From positions 1 through 5,693 of the forward strand of contig CAMLRE010000159.1 of assembly GCA_946482355.1 (NCBI GenBank): a DNA stretch of 5,693 nucleotides. The letters run 5' to 3'. The position numbers and the translations under genes are program-made. This document shows, in pieces, positions 1 through 5,086 of this stretch. Numbering within the stretch: position 1 is the stretch's first letter; each line of letters begins with the position of its first letter. This DNA comes from an uncultured Bdellovibrio sp. Its GTDB lineage: Bacteria > Bdellovibrionota > Bdellovibrionia > Bdellovibrionales > Bdellovibrionaceae. The notes under the pieces were generated by a model. The model was given only the letters and a program-made list of their open reading frames with translations. It had not been told where the DNA came from and did no database searches.

Positions 1-420
1 GTGATGGCTTTTCGATGAGATTTTATAGGCTTCGTAAAGGCCGCAGTTAAACCAGACCGGAGAATTAAACGCAGCTGATTGGTTTAAAAGATGAAATTTA
101 ATTTCAGAAAGAAAAGACTCTAATTCTTTTGAGCTTTTAAAAAGCTTTGCATTCTGGCTTGCGGTTTTTAGCCCCGCAGCGATTCGGTTTACAAGGGCAA
201 AAATGGAGTTTTCGCTTTTTTCAGATTTACGAAAATACTTACTAGCCGCGATATCCACCGCAGTTTGTGACCAGTGCTCAGGAGCTGCCACACCGTGTTT
301 TTCAAAATAGATGCGGTTTTGCTGATCCTTAATCACGGCCTCGTAAGTTTTCGCTTTAAAATACGGAGACTTACGGTTTGCAGTGAAATACGGTTGAAAG
401 AACGGAGTTGATTTGGCCAT
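1..420 (-). CDS. nrdJ: Vitamin B12-dependent (class II) ribonucleotide reductase, N-terminal part, cut by left edge
   Basis: This is the first 140 codons of an open frame that starts at the ATG at 420-418 and leaves the window without a stop. The family reduces ribonucleotides to deoxyribonucleotides in the cytoplasm with adenosylcobalamin as radical generator, so it works without an oxygen-dependent R2 subunit. The identification rests on two blocks typical of the NrdJ N-terminus: HWSQTAVDIAASKYFRK at residues 49-65, and AAFNSPVWFNCGL at residues 116-128. The cobalamin site and catalytic cysteines would lie beyond the edge and cannot be checked. Position 126 is Cys in the WFNxGL motif, where I recall Thr or Val as more usual. 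No Shine-Dalgarno sequence is evident before the ATG; the preceding bases are mostly A/T. The gene is divergent from the secreted-protein gene at 499, with 78 bp between them. Confidence 0.88.
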   Translation of the reverse strand, partial: MAKSTPFFQPYFTANRKSPYFKAKTYEAVIKDQQNRIYFEKHGVAAPEHWSQTAVDIAASKYFRKSEKSENSIFALVNRIAAGLKTASQNAKLFKSSKELESFLSEIKFHLLNQSAAFNSPVWFNCGLYEAYKISSKSHH

Positions 421-424
421 AAAA

Positions 425-456
425 ATATTGAAGCACAATATCTTTGTTGGACAAAG
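425..456. promoter_or_regulatory. Two abutting palindromes, possible operator in the nrdJ divergent region
   Basis: Two perfect inverted repeats lie end to end: ATATTG-aagca-CAATAT (425-441) and CTTTGT-tgg-ACAAAG (442-456). They occupy the start of the nrdJ upstream region, 5-36 bases before its ATG, and the second overlaps the candidate -35 box of the plus-strand gene. Such placement suits a repressor site. One half (TATTGTGC on the minus strand) resembles half of the NrdR box known to control ribonucleotide reductase genes, but the other half does not fit, so no regulator is assigned. Confidence 0.4.
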
Positions 457-476
457 GTAAAAAAAGTTGATGCAAT
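448..476 (+). promoter_or_regulatory. Candidate sigma70-type promoter for the small secreted protein gene
   Basis: TGGACA (448-453, five of six matches to TTGACA) is followed by a 17-bp spacer and TGCAAT (471-476, four of six matches to TATAAT), with a TG just upstream at 468-469 as in extended -10 promoters. Transcription would begin near 483, leaving a leader of about 16 bases with the Shine-Dalgarno AAGGGG at 486-491. Predicted by eye only. Confidence 0.45.
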
Positions 477-498
477 TTAGTAAACAAGGGGATTTCCA

Positions 499-909
499 AT
501 GACAAAAATCATTCTGTCTTTATTAGCTGTGCTTTGCGTGAACGTAACTGCTAACGCTGCCGCTTCAATTCAAGTAACTCCAGAAGTAAACCAAGAACAA
601 GTAAATCCTATGGATTACGGTTCACACTGGTTCGGCCGTGTATTTGTAAACAGCCGTAATGTTGTTCGTTACACAGTAACTAACACAGGTGATGAAAATC
701 TTGATTACGTAAGTGCTAATATGTGGGGAAGCTTCGATTTTAATGCTTACCACAATTGCTCAGGTACTTTATTACCTCAGCAACGTTGCCAATTCGAAAT
801 CGCATACTGGCCAGCCTTCGAAGGTTCAGATTCAGGTGATTTCGTATTACAGTTCAAACAAGATTCGGTACAAATTCACGTTTGGGGCGAAGCTGTTAAA
901 CATTTTTAG
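499..909 (+). CDS. Small exported protein, ASH / choice-of-anchor-D-like beta-sandwich
   Basis: This 136-residue protein begins with a typical Sec signal peptide: Lys3, a hydrophobic stretch at 4-16, then an Ala-rich end with likely cleavage after ANA (residue 20) or A22. The mature part of about 115 residues is probably periplasmic or surface-exposed. Its pattern resembles the ASPM-SPD2-Hydin / choice-of-anchor-D fold: a hydrophobic strand ending in YTVTNTGDENL (58-68), then GSFDF (77-81), a Cys pair at C87 and C97 separated by LLPQQ, then a strand and GSDSGDFVLQF (109-119). The two cysteines could form a disulfide. The start is supported by AAGGGG at 486-491, 7 bases before the ATG. No catalytic residues or membrane anchor are visible, so the function is unknown; such domains usually mediate binding. 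The gene appears monocistronic. The fold assignment is by pattern and is moderate; export is more secure. Confidence 0.8.
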   Translation: MTKIILSLLAVLCVNVTANAAASIQVTPEVNQEQVNPMDYGSHWFGRVFVNSRNVVRYTVTNTGDENLDYVSANMWGSFDFNAYHNCSGTLLPQQRCQFEIAYWPAFEGSDSGDFVLQFKQDSVQIHVWGEAVKHF

Positions 910-910
910 G

Positions 911-926
911 AGTGGCTTTAGCCACT
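911..926 (+). terminator. Weak hairpin just after the secreted-protein gene
   Basis: AGTGGC-TTTA-GCCACT forms a perfect 6-bp stem with a 4-base loop, beginning 2 bases after the TAG stop. No run of T follows on either strand, so it is a poor intrinsic terminator. It could instead protect the mRNA 3' end. Confidence 0.3.
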
Positions 927-974
927 ACGGTGCTTCTAATTCGATATAGGCTATTTCAGCCATTTAAATTATCT

Positions 975-1019
975 ATGGGCCCTAGCCAAACCCGATGTCT
1001 TAGGTTATATTGGGCCCAT
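975..1019. repeat. Inverted repeat ATGGGCCC / GGGCCCAT flanking the Fe-S carrier promoter
   Basis: ATGGGCCC (975-982) and GGGCCCAT (1012-1019) are perfect inverted copies separated by 29 bases. Each contains the self-complementary GGGCCC, and their centres are 35 bp apart. The right copy includes the first two bases of the downstream start codon, and the candidate -35 and -10 boxes lie between the copies. It could be a two-site operator, or an RNA hairpin over the start codon if transcription begins further upstream. Confidence 0.45.
983..1011 (+). promoter_or_regulatory. Candidate promoter of the Fe-S carrier gene, giving a leaderless mRNA
   Basis: TAGCCA (983-988, four of six matches to TTGACA), a 17-bp spacer and TATATT (1006-1011, five of six matches to TATAAT) form a reasonable sigma70-type promoter. 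The usual 6-7 base offset puts the transcription start at about 1018, which is the A of the ATG. The absence of a convincing Shine-Dalgarno before this ATG agrees with leaderless translation. Confidence 0.45.
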
Positions 1020-1344
1020 GATTCAAATTTCAGAATCCGCTGCAATCAAATTAGCCGCCCTTAAAAAAGAGGAAGGCAAAACCGAGGAAACACCTTTACG
1101 AGTCGAAGTAAAAAAAGGTGGTTGCTCTGGTTTATCATATAAAATGGATTTCAGCTCTGAGGCCAAAGAGGGCGACCAAGTCTTTGAATCAAACGGACAA
1201 AAACTCATTGTTGATGGTCAAAGTCTTCTGTATTTAATTGGGATGACGCTGGAATTTTCTGGCGGACTAAACGGAAAAGGCTTTGTATTCAATAACCCGA
1301 ACGCCACGAAGAACTGTGGTTGTGGATCAAGCTTCAACGTATAG
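1018..1344 (+). CDS. A-type iron-sulfur cluster carrier (HesB/IscA/SufA/ErpA family)
   Basis: The 108-residue product has the full usual length of the A-type carrier family, cytoplasmic proteins that bind Fe-S clusters and pass them to apo-enzymes. All three ligand cysteines are present: C36 in KKGGCSGLSY (32-41) and C100 and C102 in NCGCGSSF (99-106). The NPNATKNCGCGSSF ending and the VDGQSLLYLIGM segment (65-76) are characteristic. It cannot be assigned confidently to IscA, SufA or ErpA: the C-terminus looks ErpA-like, while LLYLIGMTLEFSGGL recalls cyanobacterial or plastid SufA. No other isc or suf gene is nearby, so it is a stand-alone carrier, as erpA is in many genomes. The ATG has no good Shine-Dalgarno (only TAGG 13 bases upstream), which fits a leaderless transcript from the promoter at 983-1011. 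Confidence 0.93.
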   Translation: MIQISESAAIKLAALKKEEGKTEETPLRVEVKKGGCSGLSYKMDFSSEAKEGDQVFESNGQKLIVDGQSLLYLIGMTLEFSGGLNGKGFVFNNPNATKNCGCGSSFNV

Positions 1345-1363
1345 AATCTAACCCCTTCTAAAC

Positions 1364-1396
1364 GCGTCCAATATATAAAATCTGCCGGACGCAGAT
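1364..1396 (+). repeat. Two mutually exclusive hairpins after the Fe-S carrier gene
   Basis: GCGTCC (1364-1369) pairs with GGACGC (1387-1392) across a 17-base loop, while ATCTGC (1380-1385) pairs with GCAGAT (1391-1396) across a 5-base loop. The second stem could help end the upstream transcript, but the bases after it (atcatataac) are AT-rich without a clean T run. Confidence 0.35.
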
Positions 1397-1527
1397 ATCA
1401 TATAACTATTACACCAAAGCGGCTTAAAATCGTTTTGAGCTACGCATTGCTTTACTAATGAGCAATTTGGTGCGACTGTGTGCCCTCAATAAACAGCAGA
1501 TATGCATTTAGCAAATATGCAAGACGT

Positions 1528-1542
1528 CGTGCCCTCGGCACG
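1528..1542 (+). promoter_or_regulatory. GC-rich hairpin next to the helicase ribosome binding site
   Basis: CGTGCC-CTC-GGCACG is a perfect 6-bp stem with a 3-base loop ending 4 bases before the AAGGA at 1547. Its right arm can alternatively pair with bases 1477-1484 (TGTGTGCC with 1537-1544, eight pairs including one G-U). The leader therefore has two competing folds near the ribosome site. Confidence 0.4.
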
Positions 1543-1546
1543 CAAG

Positions 1547-1551
1547 AAGGA
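1547..1551 (+). promoter_or_regulatory. Shine-Dalgarno AAGGA that fixes the GTG start of the helicase
   Basis: AAGGA lies 5 bases upstream of the GTG at 1557. The in-frame ATG at 1578 has no comparable purine-rich site at proper distance, so the GTG is the better start. Confidence 0.7.
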
Positions 1552-1556
1552 AAATT

Positions 1557-3395
1557 GTGAACAACACAGAAAATGTGATGCCTACAACTGATGTAGACGC
1601 ATCTAAAAAAACTATTGAGCCTGTTATTGAACAAGACAGCAACGAAGGTAACGAAATCGAACAAAATGATTTCTTGGAATTTGCCTTATCTGCTGAAGTT
1701 CAAAAAGCTCTAGAAAAACTTAAATTTACGAAAGCAACACCGGTTCAAAAAGCCTGTATTCCGCTTTTGTTAGAAAACGAAACAGACATCGTAGCGTTAG
1801 CTAAAACTGGTACTGGTAAAACGGCAGCGTTTGGTCTTCCAATCGTTGAGCGTTTAGAAGCGGGCGCTGGTTTACAAGCGTTAGTGCTTTGCCCGACTCG
1901 TGAATTAGCTCAGCAAGTGGCTAGCAACTTACGTAGCTTCGGTGAATTCAAAAAATTAAAAGTAACAACAGTTGTTGGTGGTGAATCATACGATCGCCAA
2001 ATTAAATCAATCAGAGCAAATCCAGAGATTTTAGTATCTACTCCGGGCCGTTTAGTTGATTTAATGGATCAAAACATTGTTGAACTAGCTGACGTTAAAT
2101 ACTTAGTATTAGACGAAGCTGATGAAATGTTATCTTTCGGTTTCGAAGAAGCTCTAGAAACTATCTGGAAAGCTTCTGCTAAAACTGAATTACGTACTTG
2201 GTTATTCTCGGCAACTATGTCGAAACAAATTAAATCTTTATCGAACAAGTATTTAAAAGACGCTGAAGAAGTCACTTTAAATACTCATACTGAAAAAACA
2301 AATGTTGAATCATTTGCCTGCGTGATTTTTGAAGAAGATAAAGAAGATGCTTTATCATTATTAATCAAAAACACTCCTGAATTCTACGGTATCATCTTCG
2401 CAACGACTAAAAAACAAGTTGCTGAACTAGAATTACGTTTACGCAATTTAGGCTTAGACGTTGATTCATTACACGGTGATAAAGTTCAGGCTGACCGTAC
2501 ACGCACTATCGAGCGTATGAAAAGAAAAGCTACAAAAATTCTTGTGGCGACTGACGTTGCGGCCCGCGGTTTAGATATCCAAGATTTAACTCACGTTGTG
2601 AATTTCGAAATCCCTTGGGATACTGAAACTTACACTCACCGTATTGGTCGTACAGGCCGTGCCGGTAAAGCCGGTACAGTTTGGACTATGGTTAAACCAA
2701 AAGAATCTGGAAAATTAGTACGTTTCGAACGCGCTTTAAATTTCAAATTCAAAGGTTTACAAATTCCTTTAGTTGAAGATGTTCAAATCAACATGAAAAT
2801 GAATTGGTTAAAACAAATCGCAGCTATCAAAATGCACGAAAAAGATTCTGCTAAATTTGAAAAAGCGATTGATCAATTAGAAGGTATGTCTGATTTATCT
2901 ACTGAGACTAAAACTTGGTTAGCAAAAGCTTTAAACTACATTGGCCAAGGCGAAGATCTTCGCATGAAACAACCTCGTTCATTAGAATTACGTGAGCGTG
3001 GTGAATCGACAGGCCGTCGTTCTGAAGGTAACTATGATGACCGTGGCGGCGAAGGCCGTGGCGAGCGTCGTGGCTTCGGTGGTGATCGCGGTTTCCGCGG
3101 TGGCCGTGGTGGCGGCGGTGGTTTCTCACGTCGTGACCGCGATGGCGGTGGCGATCGTTCTGAAGGCCGTTCATGGGGTTTCCGTGGTCGTGATGACCGT
3201 GGTGATCGCTCTGAGCGCGGTGATCGTGGTGATGCTCCTCGTGGTGACCGTTCTGAGTCTCGTGGTGGCGGCGAAGGCCGTGGCTTCCGCGGTGGACGCG
3301 GCGGTGGCGCTGGTCGTCCTGGTGGCGGTTCACGTGGTGGATTCCGCGGTGGACGTGATGGCGGCGGTCGTTCCGAAAGACGCGCACGTGACTAA
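1557..3395 (+). CDS. deaD: DEAD-box ATP-dependent RNA helicase, DeaD/CsdA-like, with Arg/Gly-rich tail
   Basis: The 612-residue protein contains the full DEAD-box core: Q motif with Phe39 and TPVQ (61-64), motif I AKTGTGKT (82-89), Ia PTRELAQQV (113-121), GG (141-142), Ib TPGR (162-165), II DEAD (186-189), III SAT (218-220), IV IIFATTKK (279-286), V ATDVAARGLDI (331-341) and VI HRIGRTGRAG (361-370). Such enzymes unwind short RNA duplexes using ATP, typically in ribosome assembly, mRNA turnover and cold adaptation. Residues about 400-470, ending in LAKALNYIGQGE, resemble the CsdA dimerisation segment that ends in a similar AQGE motif. The usual DbpA-type RNA-binding domain is not apparent; instead residues 479-612 form a basic RGG/GDR tail, likely an unstructured RNA binder. 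An acidic low-complexity stretch (about 21-38) precedes the core. Start is GTG with AAGGA 5 bases upstream. The gene ends at a strong terminator and appears monocistronic. The helicase call is certain; the deaD symbol is moderate. Confidence 0.95.
   Translation: MNNTENVMPTTDVDASKKTIEPVIEQDSNEGNEIEQNDFLEFALSAEVQKALEKLKFTKATPVQKACIPLLLENETDIVALAKTGTGKTAAFGLPIVERLEAGAGLQALVLCPTRELAQQVASNLRSFGEFKKLKVTTVVGGESYDRQIKSIRANPEILVSTPGRLVDLMDQNIVELADVKYLVLDEADEMLSFGFEEALETIWKASAKTELRTWLFSATMSKQIKSLSNKYLKDAEEVTLNTHTEKTNVESFACVIFEEDKEDALSLLIKNTPEFYGIIFATTKKQVAELELRLRNLGLDVDSLHGDKVQADRTRTIERMKRKATKILVATDVAARGLDIQDLTHVVNFEIPWDTETYTHRIGRTGRAGKAGTVWTMVKPKESGKLVRFERALNFKFKGLQIPLVEDVQINMKMNWLKQIAAIKMHEKDSAKFEKAIDQLEGMSDLSTETKTWLAKALNYIGQGEDLRMKQPRSLELRERGESTGRRSEGNYDDRGGEGRGERRGFGGDRGFRGGRGGGGGFSRRDRDGGGDRSEGRSWGFRGRDDRGDRSERGDRGDAPRGDRSESRGGGEGRGFRGGRGGGAGRPGGGSRGGFRGGRDGGGRSERRARD
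2991..3392 (+). repeat. Repetitive Arg/Gly-coding tract with a 20-bp exact direct repeat
   Basis: This GC-rich stretch encodes the helicase tail, with GFRGGR three times (residues 512-517, 577-582, 595-600) and many GDR/DRG units. A 20-bp exact direct repeat occurs at 3043-3062 and 3265-3284, 222 bp apart and in frame, encoding GGEGRG in both copies. Recombination between the copies would remove 74 codons without a frameshift. Confidence 0.75.
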
Positions 3396-3423
3396 TTTAT
3401 AACGCACATTTCACACTCGGGGT

Positions 3424-3446
3424 TTCAGTCAACAATGTGGACTGAA
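3424..3446 (+). other. Stem-loop in the helicase 3' untranslated region
   Basis: TTCAGTC (3424-3430) and GACTGAA (3440-3446) form a perfect 7-bp stem with a 9-base loop. It lies between the helicase stop and the terminator and lacks a T tract, so it is not itself a terminator. Confidence 0.4.
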
Positions 3447-3458
3447 CTCAAGAGCAAT

Positions 3459-3495
3459 AAAAAAGGAGAGTTAACCACTCTCCTTTTTTATTTTT
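3459..3495 (+). terminator. Bidirectional intrinsic terminator between convergent genes
   Basis: AAAAAAGGAGAG (3459-3470) pairs perfectly with CTCTCCTTTTTT (3478-3489) across a 7-base loop. On the plus strand the stem runs into T6-A-T5, a strong terminator for the helicase. On the minus strand the A6 arm also reads as T6, 28 bases past the kinase stop codon, so the same element can end the two-component operon. Confidence 0.92.
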
Positions 3496-3517
3496 AGATT
3501 CTGATGTTATTTAAAAA

Positions 3518-5086
3518 CTAAGATTTTAGATTTTGTCCTGGAAATCTAAATGAAATGATCGCACCTTTGATTACTCCTGCTTCATCGACCCGGTTATCAG
3601 CTCTAAGTTCGCCGCCATGCACTTCACAGATCTTTTTCATAATTAATGAACCAAGACCTACAGATACCCGGCCTTTTCCACCGCCATCAATAATTTGGCG
3701 TGTGATACGACGTTCACCAAAATGAGCTAGATCATCTGGTTTAAATCCTTGGCCATTATCAGCAACCACAATGCTGTAGCTGCTATTACCTAAATCATTA
3801 ATTGAAACCCAAAGCTCACTGCGTGCAAATGAAACAGAATTTTCCAATGCATTTCGCAACATGCGCTTTAAAAGTTTCGCGTCACCTTGAATCAGCGGTT
3901 CACCTTCAGGAAAGTCAGATTTAAAATTAATTTTTTTCAAAGGATTTTTAATTTCGATATCGTAGATCTCTTCTTGTAAAAGCTGTGATACCGGAACACC
4001 ACTGGTCGTCGAACTGTATTTGGGCTCATCGACTTGTGACAACACTAAAAGATCTTCGACAAGTCTTGCGAAATAATTAATTTCTTTATTTGAAAGTGAC
4101 AAAAGTTCAGACTTTGTTTTTTCATCTAACTTATCACTACTCATCTCAAGTGTTTCAAGTAAAGTCTTAAGTGAAGCAATTGGCGTTCTTAAATCGTGTG
4201 CGAGTTCCTGAAGTAACTTACGACGAGACACTTCAACGCTTTTTAAATGACTGACTAAATGTTCGATCTCATCAGCCATTTGATTGAAGCGAAGCATCGC
4301 CTGACCGAATTCATCGTTTCTATCTATGGCAAAACGCGCTTTTAAATTTCCTCTGTGTAATTCTGAAATAACAAAGTCGGCATCGCGTACTTTTTTGCGC
4401 ACTGATAAGTAAATCACAAATAAAGTTAACCCTACACCGATCAGCAAGGATAATACTAAAGAGCCAATACCAAGAATCGGCATGACACGTGCCATGCCTT
4501 TTGGAGGTTCGAACATTTTAGGATTCGGCGGCATGATAATTAAATAATATTTGTGCGAATCATTCACGACGTCTTTGAGTTTGATTACCGATTTCTGCTT
4601 CGGCATCATCGGACCACCAGGGCCTCCGGGCCCACCCGGCCCGCCACCTGGAGGTGGGCCAGGAGGACCATCTAAGCCTGGAGGCGGTGGACGGTGTTCA
4701 ATTTTTTCGCCGTAAAATTTAAAATCATAATCGTTAACTAACGAAGTTAAAATTTCTTCTGACGGAAGATCTGCCGGCGTGATATCAGAATCGCCGTATA
4801 AAATTTCTCGTTTATCATTAATTAAAATCAGGTTTGGCTTTGGCCCCATTTTATTATCATGGAAAGACTCCATAGCACGGATCGCGTCTAACTTTGTCGG
4901 ATAATTTAGGTGATCAATGGTTTTACCTAAAAACAATGGCGGCATGATTTCTCGCTGTGACTGCTGGCGTTCAGGTTTAAAACTTTCAGCAACAAAGCGA
5001 GAAACAAAAAATCCTAAAAAGATCGTTAAGATCAAAATCACCGAAGCTAAAAGAAAATACTCACGAAAAACCTTATGCTTAATCAT
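3518..5086 (-). CDS. Membrane-bound sensor histidine kinase with Gly/Pro-rich periplasmic segment
   Basis: This 522-residue kinase has an N-terminal membrane segment (about 11-33), a periplasmic sensor region (about 34-200), a second membrane segment (about 203-228), a HAMP linker (about 229-280), a HisKA domain and an HATPase domain. The H-box is ELAHDLRTPIASL (294-306), with His297 the phospho-acceptor. The N-box is RNALENS (411-417), G1 is DNGQG (443-447) and G2 is VGLGS (476-480) after a glycine-rich lid. All catalytic motifs are intact, so it should autophosphorylate and pass phosphate to the regulator encoded just upstream. The sensor contains an unusual run (133-162) of PPPPG, GPGG and GGP units, collagen-like and probably disordered. 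The stimulus is unknown. The ATG overlaps the end of the regulator gene (ATGATTAA), with GGA 5 bases before it, indicating translational coupling. The layout is EnvZ/BaeS/CpxA-like, but no orthologue is claimed. Confidence 0.95.
   Translation of the reverse strand: MIKHKVFREYFLLASVILILTIFLGFFVSRFVAESFKPERQQSQREIMPPLFLGKTIDHLNYPTKLDAIRAMESFHDNKMGPKPNLILINDKREILYGDSDITPADLPSEEILTSLVNDYDFKFYGEKIEHRPPPPGLDGPPGPPPGGGPGGPGGPGGPMMPKQKSVIKLKDVVNDSHKYYLIIMPPNPKMFEPPKGMARVMPILGIGSLVLSLLIGVGLTLFVIYLSVRKKVRDADFVISELHRGNLKARFAIDRNDEFGQAMLRFNQMADEIEHLVSHLKSVEVSRRKLLQELAHDLRTPIASLKTLLETLEMSSDKLDEKTKSELLSLSNKEINYFARLVEDLLVLSQVDEPKYSSTTSGVPVSQLLQEEIYDIEIKNPLKKINFKSDFPEGEPLIQGDAKLLKRMLRNALENSVSFARSELWVSINDLGNSSYSIVVADNGQGFKPDDLAHFGERRITRQIIDGGGKGRVSVGLGSLIMKKICEVHGGELRADNRVDEAGVIKGAIISFRFPGQNLKS
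4607..4690 (-). repeat. GC-rich repeat coding a Gly/Pro run in the kinase sensor
   Basis: Bases coding kinase residues 133-160 are a low-complexity, GC-rich island inside an AT-rich gene. They encode PPPPG followed by GPP, PGG and four GGP-type units ending in PMM. The repeated ccaccNgg-like units make slippage in multiples of three or nine bases plausible. Confidence 0.7.
5079..5086 (-). other. Eight-base stop/start overlap coupling regulator and kinase
   Basis: On the minus strand ATGATTAA contains the kinase ATG (5086-5084) and the regulator TAA (5081-5079) in different frames. This arrangement usually lets ribosomes ending one gene reinitiate on the next and keeps the two proteins in a set ratio. 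Confidence 0.85.

Larger units (their letters stand above)
1345..1556 (+). other. Hairpin-rich gap, probable long 5' leader of the helicase gene
   Basis: These 212 bases hold no credible gene. They contain several perfect short stems: GCGTCC (1364-1369) with GGACGC (1387-1392); ATCTGC (1380-1385) with GCAGAT (1391-1396); ATTGCT (1446-1451) with AGCAAT (1461-1466); and CGTGCC (1528-1533) with GGCACG (1537-1542). The first two share bases 1391-1392 and cannot form together. GTGCCCTC occurs twice (1480-1487 and 1529-1536). No strong -35/-10 pair was found; TATAAC (1401-1406) and TAAAAT (1425-1430) are isolated -10-like hexamers. Long structured leaders are known for cold-shock helicases such as E. 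coli deaD; applying that here is inference. Confidence 0.5.

Noticed and set aside
434..449. Full NrdR box upstream of nrdJ
   Set aside because: Only one half (TATTGTGC on the minus strand) matches well; the other half fits poorly and no second box at the usual spacing was found.
1345..1556. tRNA or other stable RNA in the gap before the helicase
   Set aside because: No T-loop-like sequence or cloverleaf was found; the short stems do not assemble into a known RNA.
1455..1664. Minus-strand 69-codon frame across the helicase start
   Set aside because: No recognisable domain or ribosome site; it overlaps the leader and the start of a certain gene.
2908..3387. Minus-strand His/Arg-rich open frame opposite the helicase tail
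   Set aside because: It is the reverse complement of the GGT/CGT-rich RGG codons, which read as CAC/CGN antisense; low complexity, no separate signals.
2992..3402. Plus-strand Val/Ala-rich open frame overlapping the helicase tail
   Set aside because: An out-of-frame reading of the same repeats; the RGG frame continues the intact helicase.
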